Source: Tritrichomonas musculus
Taxonomy: Eukaryota; Parabasalia; Tritrichomonadida; Tritrichomonadidae
DNA: 64,000 nt
Direction: 5' to 3'
NCBI GenBank assembly: GCA_039105265.1
Contig: JAPFFF010000016.1
Location: 2,418,001-2,482,000 of the forward strand
Numbering within the stretch: position 1 is the stretch's first letter; each line of letters opens with the position of its first letter. Below the pieces are notes generated by a model, which was not told where the DNA came from, did not search any database, and saw only the letters and a program-made list of their open reading frames with translations. Of the stretch, positions 26,537-35,107 are shown piece by piece. The position numbers were made by a program, and so were the translations under genes.

Positions 26537-27162
26537 TTATGATGACATTAAGATATTTTCTTTTAACTCTTTTTGTGAATCAAAATTATCTTTCGTAACT
26601 TTGATCTTCAAATCTTCTTCGTTCATTTGGTCGTTACAAATATACATTTTCTTTTCAATATTTGTTTCTGTTTCATTTCGAAATTCTTTTGTTGATATTC
26701 CAACAATGAATTCTCGTTTTGAGCAATGTCGCCTAATGAGCATGTCGCCACTACAGACAAAAAGGACAAGTAAGTTTTCTGTTGGAATTTTTTCGTTGAT
26801 TTCGTTTATGAGTCGATTGTAAACAAACAAGAAATCAATGAAATCGATTTGTGATCCATCCCAAGTATCAGTGACGATGTGAACTATTTCTTCATTTCCT
26901 GCCTTTTGAGAATTGTGTTCTTCACATGCAAGCCTTGATATTTCACATCGATGTTCAAACCCTATTGCTGACTCGTTGTATTTTGATATAACAAAATGGT
27001 CTGATTTCGGACTGATGATTCCATGAAGAGTGTCAATTTGGAGTTCTTTTGAGAGGAAACTTGCTGAAATATCAAAAAGCTTAAAATGTCCTTTATGTAT
27101 TGGGCAGAATGAACCCTTACTGATAAGGATTGCTTGTCTTCTTCCTTCAACTAAATGATGTC
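26537..27162 (-). pseudogene. NMN/nicotinate mononucleotide adenylyltransferase-like, start lost
   Basis: An open minus-strand frame of about 208 codons. Its N-terminal part carries the nucleotidyltransferase signature GSFCPIHKGH (H..GH), followed by an SPKSDHF segment, an R..I..LA helix start (HRCEISRLACEE) and DTWDGSQ. This order is typical of NMNAT enzymes, which make NAD+ from NMN and ATP. There is no in-frame ATG before the signature: the frame is preceded directly by TGA at about 27163. It could be a pseudogene, or a real gene whose start is shifted by an indel near 27150. It lies just 3' of a flavoprotein pseudogene on the same strand. Confidence 0.65.
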
Positions 27163-27185
27163 ATTTTAGAATATTATGAAGAATA

Positions 27186-27389
27186 TCAAAATATAAAGAA
27201 TAATTTATGATCACTTCTTTTACATTGAAGGCAGCTTTCACATGCCTTAATGTTTTTTAAATCTGATATTTGATATAATTTCACTTCTGCACCTGCTGAT
27301 TTGGCTCCTTCGAGACATTTCTGAACCATAATGTCTGTATTAAATCATTTTCTTGGACTTCCATTGAATCCGATGATCTTTTTTATCAT
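27186..27389 (-). pseudogene. Iron-sulfur flavoprotein / FMN reductase N-terminal fragment
   Basis: The minus-strand frame begins at an ATG (27389) with MIKKIIGFNGSPRK, the phosphate-binding start of NADPH-dependent FMN reductases and iron-sulfur flavoproteins. An in-frame TGA at codon 15 (27347-27345) follows, then NTDIMVQKCLEGAKSAGAEV and ACESCLQCK, the usual cysteine cluster. It ends at a stop at 27186 after about 68 codons, where the family normally has about 180 or more. It is therefore interrupted and truncated. An intact initiator-like TCATTT lies upstream. Confidence 0.75.
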
Positions 27390-27397
27390 TTTAATAA

Positions 27398-27403
27398 AAA
27401 TGA
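27398..27403 (-). promoter_or_regulatory. Initiator-like element of the flavoprotein pseudogene
   Basis: TCATTT on the minus strand, with the presumed +1 A (27401) 12 nt upstream of the ATG at 27389. The promoter-like motif survives although the gene is broken. Confidence 0.45.
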
Positions 27404-27677
27404 AATGAATTCATTTTGTCAATTGAATTAAAATTTTTAAATCTTTTTAAAAATATGGTATTTCTTAATATTTACAATATTTAAATATTACATTCATATT
27501 ATTAAATTAAATATTTGATTCTAAAATTATAAGCATAAACAATTAATAAGATAAACTAAATCAATTATTATTCAATTATCCTATATATAAACTATTCAAA
27601 TTATCATTAAATTAAATCAGTATTGAAATATTTCTTAATATTTAAACATTTGATATATTATTATTCTTACATTTTTC

Positions 27678-27849
27678 AGTAGTGTACAATTGTGGTGATT
27701 TTAGGACTAAAGTCCTAACATCCCCCCAATTACGTTTCTCCGCTCTGACGAGCTTCGAAACGACCCCCATGAACATCGCTCATTTAGAACCATCATCATA
27801 ATTTCCGATGGTGCAATTTTTTGGAATTCATTAATTTTTATACTTTTAT
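27678..27849 (+). repeat. Left terminal inverted repeat of the Maverick
   Basis: 172 bp, identical to the reverse complement of 45185-45356. It holds an 18-bp perfect hairpin (TTAGGACTAAAGTCCTAA, 27701-27718) and a second nested inverted repeat (CGTTTC/GAAACG at 27733-27762 enclosing GCTC/GAGC). It is clearly more GC-rich than the interior. Confidence 0.97.
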
Positions 27850-27894
27850 TCTTTTAATTTTAATTTTTTATCCGCAATACAAATAACACCAAAA

Positions 27895-28365
27895 ATGACT
27901 AAACAAGTTGCATACGTTTCTATTAATAAATTATGTGATAAATTAGAGGAATTTATTAAAGAGCATACAATTGATTTAAAAACAAATGCATATGAATATT
28001 ATGTTTTATTTAGTAAAGATACAGTATATGAAGATAGATTTGATAGTAATTATGTAGTATTTAAACCAATATTGATATCACTTTGGAAGAGGCAACAATT
28101 GAAATATAATGATTTATGCAAGCTGTTTGAATGTGAAAAATTATATATTAAAGCCAAATCTAAAGGGGCACATTACAACATAAACACTAAAGAGAATCTA
28201 CAAAATTTGGTCATTGAACGTGAACCAAAAAAGTTTACTAATAGAGATGGAAAAGAAATAGTATACCATGATATTCGAAATTATGACACATACAGTTTGG
28301 TTAAAGAAATAGAATCCCGCTTAAAGACTAACTATCAGCAATTCATCAAAGAATGTGGCTTATAA
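27895..28365 (+). CDS. Maverick protein of unknown function, first left-end gene
   Basis: 156 residues, charged, mainly helical N-terminal part, no recognised domain or membrane segment. It starts at the first ATG, 45 bp inside the left TIR, and ends 13 nt before the ATG of the next gene on the same strand. Its place at the end of the element and beside a virion-like gene suggests a small accessory or structural role, but nothing in the sequence proves this. Confidence 0.7.
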   Translation: MTKQVAYVSINKLCDKLEEFIKEHTIDLKTNAYEYYVLFSKDTVYEDRFDSNYVVFKPILISLWKRQQLKYNDLCKLFECEKLYIKAKSKGAHYNINTKENLQNLVIEREPKKFTNRDGKEIVYHDIRNYDTYSLVKEIESRLKTNYQQFIKECGL

Positions 28366-28378
28366 TAGGTATACTTAT

Positions 28379-30448
28379 ATGGACCATTATTTTTTTGCAT
28401 TTAATAGCATTCAAATGAGTAAAACAAATGCGATACTTAAAGCAGGTCATGTAATGCAAGGCAATAATACTCAAAAACTATTAGGATACTGTAATAGATT
28501 GAACAATGAATTAGGGTTTAATATTACTACTACTTCAGGAGGATATGTACTTAGGGACGAATCATATGCTACTCGTTTAGTAGAACCTCTTAACGAATTT
28601 CAATTTGGTTTACGTGAAGGGAATAGTGTTAATGATACTACCATGAATAGATTCATTGAAAGGGTTCAAAATGAAAATCCATATGATAGACCAATAGATT
28701 ATTCTGATTTAAAAGATTTTAATGATTATCAGTTTAGTAAATGGGCTAGAACAAATAATGGTGTTTATAATGAACTCACAACAAGAATTAAGTCCCAAAC
28801 ACTTGAAAAATATCAAAAGACATATCCAAAAAATGTTATACATACTATCATTAGAATACTCAATGAACATGATTTTGCATCAAATGATAATATTCACCAT
28901 AAATATGTAAGGCGTATATATCAAGAAAGTCTGGACCATTTCACAAATAGAGTATATCCCCAAAGTGAAGGTGCTTCTAGCGACAATAATATTATTCCCC
29001 CTTTTCCTCCAGAAACTTCACATAGGGAGCCTCAAGAGCATTCTGGACCTTTCTTTAGATTTGGAGCAGCAGAGACTTTTCCAGAATTGAATCCATTGAA
29101 TGCATTAAGAAGAAGACCCCCTAATGACAGCGCCGCTGGCCTTGGCTTTGCCAATGAAACAACTCCAATTATAGATAACACTAATATTAATAATAACAAT
29201 AATACATTTTTATTTCAAAATCAAATGGCACAAGAAGTAGATTTACAGCAATTAGTTAATTACTACAATTCTTTTGCTCAAAATCCTGTAGATATCAATA
29301 ATATAGCGAACAATGTCCAAGAAATTCAAAGAATAGCGATTGAATCAATAAACCATTTACGACATCGACCAGGTAGGGTTGGTGGACCAAAACAAGGAAT
29401 GAATTCGTTATGGGATATCGTTCTAGACAATAAAAAAGACATCAAAAGAAGAAGAAAAGCAATGACCCTTGCTGGAGCTCAAGATATTGTTAATAAACGA
29501 AATGCAGCAAATCCTAATAGTCAACCATGGTCTGTATCAGATGAAGATGTTAACGGGGATAATATTCCAGATATTATTATTAAAAATGGTAGCAACCATC
29601 CAATATACATTAATGGATACACAACAGCAAAGTCAGATTGGCCTGCACGATTTCATTTCTATACAGATTATGATGCAGCTGCTAGAAAACAATATAGGAA
29701 TGAACATGGCGGAAAATCAATCACTGTTCCAATATATCTCAAGGAGAAATTGAATTATAGTTATAATAATGACCTCAATGGAAATCCACATCATTTAGGT
29801 GAGATGACAGGCTATACAATGCCTGAAGCATGGAGAGATTACAAGTTAGATGGGTACAGTTTTGTTAAGGAGAAGCGAAAGAATGCCTTTGCTAGATTCC
29901 GCGATTATGTTGTTAGTCATGTTGTTGAAGATGTTATTAACGCTCTTAGGACTCAAAACATATTAGATATCACTCCTAAATTCAAGGCAAGACTAATTAT
30001 GATGGCTACGTCAAAATTATGGAAACACTATATACTTAGTACAGTTGCTCATAAACGTAATTTCACCTCAGTAGAAAATGAAGAGTTTAAGAAATGGTGT
30101 AAGAAGAGTGAAGGAAAACGAATGATTGATGCAGAAGTTTCAAGCCTATTATTACATGTTCTTCATACTAATGGAAATCATTGGACTGCTGAACAAAGAG
30201 CACAACTCAGAAATAAGATTTATAATGATTTCGGACACGCTATGGTAGAATCAGCTCAAGAAGTCAATGTACGTGAAAGGGAAAATTTGATACACGACCA
30301 ATATACTGGACGAGAACAACAGGGCATGCAGTACGACCATCAAAATGATGAAGAAGGAGGTGAATGGCACGATGGTATCACACAAGAATATAATCGAGAA
30401 CAGAATGGTGAATGGGACGCAGACGATGATGAGGCATTTTTAAACTAA
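28379..30448 (+). CDS. Large Maverick protein of unknown function
   Basis: 689 residues from the ATG at 28379; the open frame extends 24 nt upstream through a GTG. There are three regions: an N-terminal about 200 residues, a Pro/Asn-rich linker (about 205-300, with an N-run), and a conserved-looking C-terminal half. The C-terminal half has a DVNGDNIPD calcium-loop-like motif (near 390), aromatic-rich segments and a final acidic tail. It lies upstream of the packaging ATPase, suggesting a virion or packaging role (inference). I see no His-Cys pair arranged as in adenain proteases. The stop overlaps TAAA. Confidence 0.75.
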   Translation: MDHYFFAFNSIQMSKTNAILKAGHVMQGNNTQKLLGYCNRLNNELGFNITTTSGGYVLRDESYATRLVEPLNEFQFGLREGNSVNDTTMNRFIERVQNENPYDRPIDYSDLKDFNDYQFSKWARTNNGVYNELTTRIKSQTLEKYQKTYPKNVIHTIIRILNEHDFASNDNIHHKYVRRIYQESLDHFTNRVYPQSEGASSDNNIIPPFPPETSHREPQEHSGPFFRFGAAETFPELNPLNALRRRPPNDSAAGLGFANETTPIIDNTNINNNNNTFLFQNQMAQEVDLQQLVNYYNSFAQNPVDINNIANNVQEIQRIAIESINHLRHRPGRVGGPKQGMNSLWDIVLDNKKDIKRRRKAMTLAGAQDIVNKRNAANPNSQPWSVSDEDVNGDNIPDIIIKNGSNHPIYINGYTTAKSDWPARFHFYTDYDAAARKQYRNEHGGKSITVPIYLKEKLNYSYNNDLNGNPHHLGEMTGYTMPEAWRDYKLDGYSFVKEKRKNAFARFRDYVVSHVVEDVINALRTQNILDITPKFKARLIMMATSKLWKHYILSTVAHKRNFTSVENEEFKKWCKKSEGKRMIDAEVSSLLLHVLHTNGNHWTAEQRAQLRNKIYNDFGHAMVESAQEVNVRERENLIHDQYTGREQQGMQYDHQNDEEGGEWHDGITQEYNREQNGEWDADDDEAFLN

Positions 30449-30497
30449 ACATAATATGAGTCTTTTTTTACACATAATATAATCTATTAACATGTAA

Positions 30498-31319
30498 ATG
30501 AATAGCCTAAAAGACGTCAATTATTTAGTATCTGATACACTAAAACAAAATAAAGACAATTTATCAGGTGCATTAATAGAATCTATTCACGAAGATATTC
30601 ACATTAAATATAATTCAGTAAATGTTATCGTAGGCAAACAAAATTCTGGTAAAACAGTTATTGCTCTACAAGAGATAATCAAAATAGGATTAATAAAAAC
30701 ACACCATTTATTAGTCTATATCACGAAGAATGGAGATGAAAACGATAGGAGCTGGCAAACATTGAAACATCTAATTAAAATGCCATATATTACAATCTCT
30801 GAGAAAAATGCAGTTGATTTTATGACAGAATTGATAGCTGCAAAAAATCTCTATTATCTTGTCAAAAGAGAACACTTAGAAGAAAGATTAGATGATGGAC
30901 AAAAAAATGATATGTTTAATGTTTTACATATACAAGACTTTGCTAAAGAGTATCTTCACACATTAGTACTTTTTGATGATATCTCTAATAGCAAACTATT
31001 TTCATCAGAAGAATCATATTTTAGTCAACAACTTCGTAGATGTAGGCACACAAATATCACATACTTCTTGTTAATCCAAGGATGGAAAGGAATTAAGCCA
31101 CATATCAAAAATGAGATAACAACTTTGTTTGTATTTCCATGTTTTAATCGTCAACAGTTGCATTATATATATTCACAATCAGCTAGTAATTTAGATTTTG
31201 AAGAATTTTATAATTTATATAGACAATTAGCAGAAGAAAAAAATATTTATCCTGATTCACATTCATGCTTAATCGTTCAGGTATCAGAAGGGGGCAACAC
31301 TATGTTGTCTTGCTCTTGA
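30498..31319 (+). CDS. Genome-packaging ATPase (FtsK/HerA-A32 type)
   Basis: 273 residues. The Walker A motif GKQNSGKT (46-53) follows a VNVIVG strand. Walker B is LVLFDD (156-161). An RRCRHTNITYFLLIQG stretch (180-195) matches the sensor-type motif of A32-like packaging ATPases. In Polintons and related viruses this enzyme drives DNA into the capsid. The length is normal for the family. The 3' end overlaps the opposite-strand gene at 31277 by 43 bp. The TAA before the ATG gives TAAATG, a weak motif in such AT-rich DNA. Confidence 0.92.
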   Translation: MNSLKDVNYLVSDTLKQNKDNLSGALIESIHEDIHIKYNSVNVIVGKQNSGKTVIALQEIIKIGLIKTHHLLVYITKNGDENDRSWQTLKHLIKMPYITISEKNAVDFMTELIAAKNLYYLVKREHLEERLDDGQKNDMFNVLHIQDFAKEYLHTLVLFDDISNSKLFSSEESYFSQQLRRCRHTNITYFLLIQGWKGIKPHIKNEITTLFVFPCFNRQQLHYIYSQSASNLDFEEFYNLYRQLAEEKNIYPDSHSCLIVQVSEGGNTMLSCS

Positions 31320-31624
31320 GGATTTAAAAAATGAATAATATTATTTATTGTTTCTTTTATCTGTTTTATCTCTTGTTTCAATTCAGATATCTCAATATTT
31401 TTTTGATTATCATTAATATTCTCTTCTTTAATCTTCTTTAACATTAAAACATTTTTTATTTTCGTTATGTGATATCCTTTTATGTAATACATTTTGTTTA
31501 ATTTATGCGTTGTAAGTGAATCCATATCATTTTTATGCTTGTTATAATACAAATTAAATTCATCAACTGTATCAAACTCTTTAGTATACTTTGAGATAGG
31601 TTCAATTATTTTCACATCGTTCAT
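31277..31624 (-). CDS. Small Maverick protein with C-terminal coiled coil
   Basis: 115 residues. The first 70 form a compact basic/aromatic segment (DEFNLYYNKHKNDMDSL, LNKMYYIKGYHITKIKNVLML). Residues 70-100 form an amphipathic helix (ISELKQEIKQIKETINNII) likely to oligomerise. It overlaps the ATPase 3' end by 43 bp on the opposite strand. No family recognised; a DNA-binding or scaffold protein is possible. Confidence 0.65.
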   Translation of the reverse strand: MNDVKIIEPISKYTKEFDTVDEFNLYYNKHKNDMDSLTTHKLNKMYYIKGYHITKIKNVLMLKKIKEENINDNQKNIEISELKQEIKQIKETINNIIHFLNPQEQDNIVLPPSDT

Positions 31625-31646
31625 TTACATTTGAAATAAATTTAAA

Positions 31647-31943
31647 TTACTTCAATAATGGTATATCAAATCTTCCTGGATTAAAATACTGGGCATTTAC
31701 AGGTCCATTACTAGTTTGTCTGATACCCGCCCCATTAACACCTACAGACTTATTGCCCGCAAATTTCCCTGCGTAGTTGCCTATTTTATTGATAACATTT
31801 CCTGCTGTTCCACCAATTGCACCTCCAATAACTGGAGCTACTTTTGATACAATTTCTGCTCCTTTTTTAAGTACTGGTAATGCTTTTCCAATAATATTTT
31901 TTGCACCGCTAATCAAATTTTTAAACCAACTTCCAAATGCCAT
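31647..31943 (-). CDS. Small Gly/Ala-rich amphipathic protein, possible minor virion protein
   Basis: 98 residues from the ATG at 31943 (an in-frame ATG at 31961 would add six). The start MAFGSWFKNLISGAKNIIG is an amphipathic basic helix, followed by a Gly/Ala/Val stretch (VAPVIGGAIGGTAGNVINKIG) and a polar C-terminus. Small proteins of this composition are found as minor capsid or membrane-active proteins in adenovirus- and Polinton-like virions; here that is only inferred from composition and from its position directly before the capsid gene. It lies 22 bp upstream of the neighbouring minus-strand gene. Confidence 0.6.
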   Translation of the reverse strand: MAFGSWFKNLISGAKNIIGKALPVLKKGAEIVSKVAPVIGGAIGGTAGNVINKIGNYAGKFAGNKSVGVNGAGIRQTSNGPVNAQYFNPGRFDIPLLK

Positions 31944-32036
31944 TTCAATTCCAGTAAACATAAACAAAGTTTAGTTTACTTTACTGTCGTAAATAAAATG
32001 TAAATTATGATAAACATTATTTTTATATTTAAACAA

Positions 32037-33926
32037 ATGACTTATTACAACGCACAAACAAAGAATTTAGGAAATGATGAGGGTGATGTTTTATCATTCT
32101 TTCAATCAAAATTACGTAATCTTATACAAAGAAATGGTGGAGATAACACATTTTCGTTTGTCATGGAGGAATTCAAAGATAAAGATGCACCATTACCTGT
32201 AGGTACAAAAACACGTATAAAATTAACACATTCTGGGCACACAATTACACAAATTGAGAAGTCATTCACGACTATTCTTTTAGATTTTATCATAAAATTA
32301 TCAAAACCAATTGACGTATCTGCTGACACACATGGACTCATGAAAATATTCGTTGGATTCAAAAATGCTGTAGAATTCTATGAAGATTGTAGATTTTGGA
32401 TTAATGATAAACTCTTAGGTGCATATCGTCAAGATGAATTACAACGTGAATCATTTGCATATAATTCTATTAAGCCAAGAGATGCAAAAGCAACATCAAA
32501 ATATTCACATTCTACATGGGAAAATGTTTCACAATTCTCTCCATCAATTTGTGGCTGTTATGTAGACTTAAAAGATATTGCAGATGGACAACCACATAAA
32601 TTTACCATCGAATTGACTATACCATTTGTAGACCAATTAGCACTTCAAGCATGGCAATTATATCCTAATGCAATCTGTGGAGAAATAGAAGAAGAAGTAA
32701 AAACAAGTTTACGCGCACTTGTATGGGCACAAGTGAATCCAAATGTAGTTAAAGAAACACTTCAATTTTTAGAAGATAAAGAAATAGATGAAGAAATGCC
32801 TGCTGTTATACCTATTACACGTAAATTCACACAAATTGGTAGACCATCAGTGATTGTCTCTCATTATTCATCAAATCCAACTCCTTCACAAAAGCTTCAT
32901 ATAGAGTATCAAAGATATAAAGGCGTAAATGTATATGATGATGATGTACTAGAGCATCCAACAATTGATTTTGGATACACAGATGAAGAATTCACTAAAT
33001 ATAAAGTATCACGTGATGATGTTAATAAAAAGGAATTTGCTGAATTAATCGCTGCTGGAAATCCTGATAAACCATTAGATGCTGGCGACACTGTTAAAAT
33101 CATTAAAAGTGAATTGAAAGGAGCCTTACTTGCCACAACAAAATCTGATTCAATCAACCTGAAAACAGAAAAGATTACACTAGATGTTCTCGGTGGTACT
33201 ATTCAATTAGGTCGCTCAAATTTAGCAGGATTTGGATTAAAACAAGATGTTTACAATGGATTGGTTCGTGAATTGCAAACACCATTATTGATTCCATCAC
33301 AAGAACTCACAAGAGAAATATTTGAAGGAACAGCAAAGGTAAATGGATTAGAAATCAGTAAAAGTATTCCATTACGTAATGCAACAAATATCACAATGAT
33401 GTTCCCTAAGAGCCCTGCAGATATAACATGTTTTGATAATATTATGTATCAAAATGTGCAATTAGTTGTTAATAAAAGAACATATCCAGATACCGAATTT
33501 GCTAATACTTGTGCAGCCAGATTCTATCAACATCAATTGATTGCAAACGAGTTAGATGGAGCGTTAGAGGCAACACAAGAATTTGAAGATAGTTTTACCC
33601 AACCGCTTAACGACCCAACAACTGGTAAACGTTATTTAAATTGTCGTTCTGACGGAACATCATTTGGTATCAATTTTCAACTCGAAAGAAGTAATGCAGG
33701 ATATGTATTCGATGGATTAGACACAGGTAGCACTTCAATAACTGTTACATTTAGAGGTCAGCCAATGTATCGTGGAGAAGATGACACATATTTTATTCCC
33801 GATCCAGAATACCCAAATATGCATCCACCATCACCAGAAGCATGGATATGTTCAGACACATATTTCACATGGAGTGTAAATGGTGTTGAATACTATCAAA
33901 CTGGCGTGCCAGCAGGGAAAGAGTAA
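32037..33926 (+). CDS. Probable major capsid protein (double jelly roll type)
   Basis: 629 residues from the ATG at 32037; the frame extends 30 nt further upstream. It has a beta-rich, soluble composition throughout, with long runs of alternating hydrophobic strands. An N-terminal block (TRIKLTHSG..., FTTILLDFIIKLSKP) and a C-terminal block (GTIQLGRSNLAGFG..., SITVTFRGQPMYRGEDDTYF) fit two successive jelly rolls. The length, the position after the ATPase and minor-protein genes, and the lack of enzymatic motifs match the Polinton PY/major capsid protein. The family call rests on architecture and context, not on a unique motif. The stop overlaps TAAA. Confidence 0.75.
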   Translation: MTYYNAQTKNLGNDEGDVLSFFQSKLRNLIQRNGGDNTFSFVMEEFKDKDAPLPVGTKTRIKLTHSGHTITQIEKSFTTILLDFIIKLSKPIDVSADTHGLMKIFVGFKNAVEFYEDCRFWINDKLLGAYRQDELQRESFAYNSIKPRDAKATSKYSHSTWENVSQFSPSICGCYVDLKDIADGQPHKFTIELTIPFVDQLALQAWQLYPNAICGEIEEEVKTSLRALVWAQVNPNVVKETLQFLEDKEIDEEMPAVIPITRKFTQIGRPSVIVSHYSSNPTPSQKLHIEYQRYKGVNVYDDDVLEHPTIDFGYTDEEFTKYKVSRDDVNKKEFAELIAAGNPDKPLDAGDTVKIIKSELKGALLATTKSDSINLKTEKITLDVLGGTIQLGRSNLAGFGLKQDVYNGLVRELQTPLLIPSQELTREIFEGTAKVNGLEISKSIPLRNATNITMMFPKSPADITCFDNIMYQNVQLVVNKRTYPDTEFANTCAARFYQHQLIANELDGALEATQEFEDSFTQPLNDPTTGKRYLNCRSDGTSFGINFQLERSNAGYVFDGLDTGSTSITVTFRGQPMYRGEDDTYFIPDPEYPNMHPPSPEAWICSDTYFTWSVNGVEYYQTGVPAGKE

Positions 33927-33971
33927 AATGTTAAATTCATTATTCTAAATATTTTTTTATCCTTTATACAA

Positions 33972-34541
33972 ATGACAACAATTGAATTTGTACCACTTAA
34001 AGATTTCGAAAATGATTATGAAATATTATCACAATATCCTTTTACAATTAGAAAGAAAAGGAATCATTATGTTATCTCAGAATGGAAAGATTATAAAGGA
34101 TATATAAAAATAAAATTGAATCAAAAACATTACTTCAAACATGTTATTATCGCAAAACAATTCATTCCAAATGATGACCCAGAACTTAAATCACAAGTAG
34201 ACCATAAAAATAGGAATAAAGCAGATTATCATCTTGATAATTTACGTTGGGTATCTCAATCAGAAAATCAAAAAAATAAAGAATCATATAAAGGAGTGAA
34301 TTATGAATATGTTGATGATATCCCTGATGATGCTATTGTTGTTGATTCGTATGGTGTTCATAAATTTGAAAATTATTATTATCATGATAATGTGTTTTAT
34401 TTTTATAATGGGATTCAATATAGAAAACTCCATATTATTGAATACAAAAATGGTTCAAAATGTGTTCATATGACTGATTCAAACGGAGAAAATATTGGTG
34501 TTTATTATAACAAATTCAAGAAACAATATGACCTTTTATAA
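33972..34541 (+). CDS. HNH endonuclease carried by the Maverick
   Basis: 189 residues. Residues about 10-60 form an N-terminal beta-rich segment of the kind that precedes HNH domains in NUMOD4/AP2-type homing nucleases (YVISEWKDYKGYIKIKLNQ). The HNH core is VIIAKQFIPNDD...QVDHKNRNKADYHLDNLRWVSQSENQ (about 58-100), with the DH of 'VDHKN', the Asn of 'LDNLRW' and 'SENQKNK'. This is the usual arrangement in phage and giant-virus HNH enzymes, which nick or cut DNA. The C-terminal 85 residues are unassigned. The gene sits between the capsid and fibre genes on the same strand as both. Its role (homing, replication or packaging) is unknown. Confidence 0.88.
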   Translation: MTTIEFVPLKDFENDYEILSQYPFTIRKKRNHYVISEWKDYKGYIKIKLNQKHYFKHVIIAKQFIPNDDPELKSQVDHKNRNKADYHLDNLRWVSQSENQKNKESYKGVNYEYVDDIPDDAIVVDSYGVHKFENYYYHDNVFYFYNGIQYRKLHIIEYKNGSKCVHMTDSNGENIGVYYNKFKKQYDLL

Positions 34542-34562
34542 ATTATTTATTTTTTTTTACAT

Positions 34563-34895
34563 TCAGTATTCTAGCTTCAAAAACAATGTAAAATTATCTG
34601 GTTTTATCTCGTTTCCATTAGCATCAGTGAACCATATTTTGAAATCTCTTTTTGTTCCGACATATTCATATTTGCGATTATCATCAGGTGGCACTACATT
34701 TGCGTACCATACAAGACTATCTTCATATTCATCTCTTTGAATAAAGCTACAATGTATTTCAGTTTCACCATCCAAGTATCCATTACAAGTACAACGACAA
34801 TATTGAAAAGATATATAGCGTTTATTCAGTGAATTACTAAACTCAGATGGTAATAAATTATTGTATTTCTTCGTGATGTAATATGTTTTAACCAT
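34563..34895 (-). CDS. Small Maverick protein, possible beta-sandwich virion protein
   Basis: 110 residues with a cysteine pair (CRCTC, 33-37) and a C-terminal stretch 'FKIWFTDANGNEIKPDNFTLFLKLEY', a strand-turn-strand pattern often seen at the end of jelly-roll capsid-type proteins. No firm family. Its ATG is only 14 bp from the ATG of the divergent gene at 34910, so both must share one tiny promoter region. Confidence 0.6.
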   Translation of the reverse strand: MVKTYYITKKYNNLLPSEFSNSLNKRYISFQYCRCTCNGYLDGETEIHCSFIQRDEYEDSLVWYANVVPPDDNRKYEYVGTKRDFKIWFTDANGNEIKPDNFTLFLKLEY

Positions 34896-34909
34896 TTATT
34901 AATCATAAA

Positions 34910-35107
34910 ATGACTGCAATCATAACAAAACAAAATGCATTTGATAAAGCATTTATTAGTGGATACAATGCAGGTGGAAACGGGGAATTTGATAATATTC
35001 ATGTTAAACAAGATGCTATAATTGACGACAATCTAATAGTTAAAAATAATAATATCATTGATGTATTATCACAAACATCACAAATATTGGATGACCATGA
35101 CACATAG
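34910..35107 (+). CDS. Fibre-like protein, N-terminal part (frame-broken)
   Basis: 65 codons. The start (MTAIITKQNAFDKAFISGY) and the '...GEFDNIHVKQDAIIDDNLIVKNNNIIDVLSQTSQILDDHDT' region resemble the N-terminal anchoring and coiled-coil part of trimeric fibre proteins. It stops at 35107. The next frame opens within its last codons and continues the heptad-like pattern (RITTLENK), so the two probably formed one gene. An indel or a frameshifting event would join them. Confidence 0.6.
   Translation: MTAIITKQNAFDKAFISGYNAGGNGEFDNIHVKQDAIIDDNLIVKNNNIIDVLSQTSQILDDHDT

Noticed and set aside
27345-27347. TGA as a sense codon (tryptophan or selenocysteine) in the flavoprotein frame
   Set aside because: TGA ends other genes in the window, no selenocysteine signal is visible, and the frame is truncated anyway, so decay is simpler.
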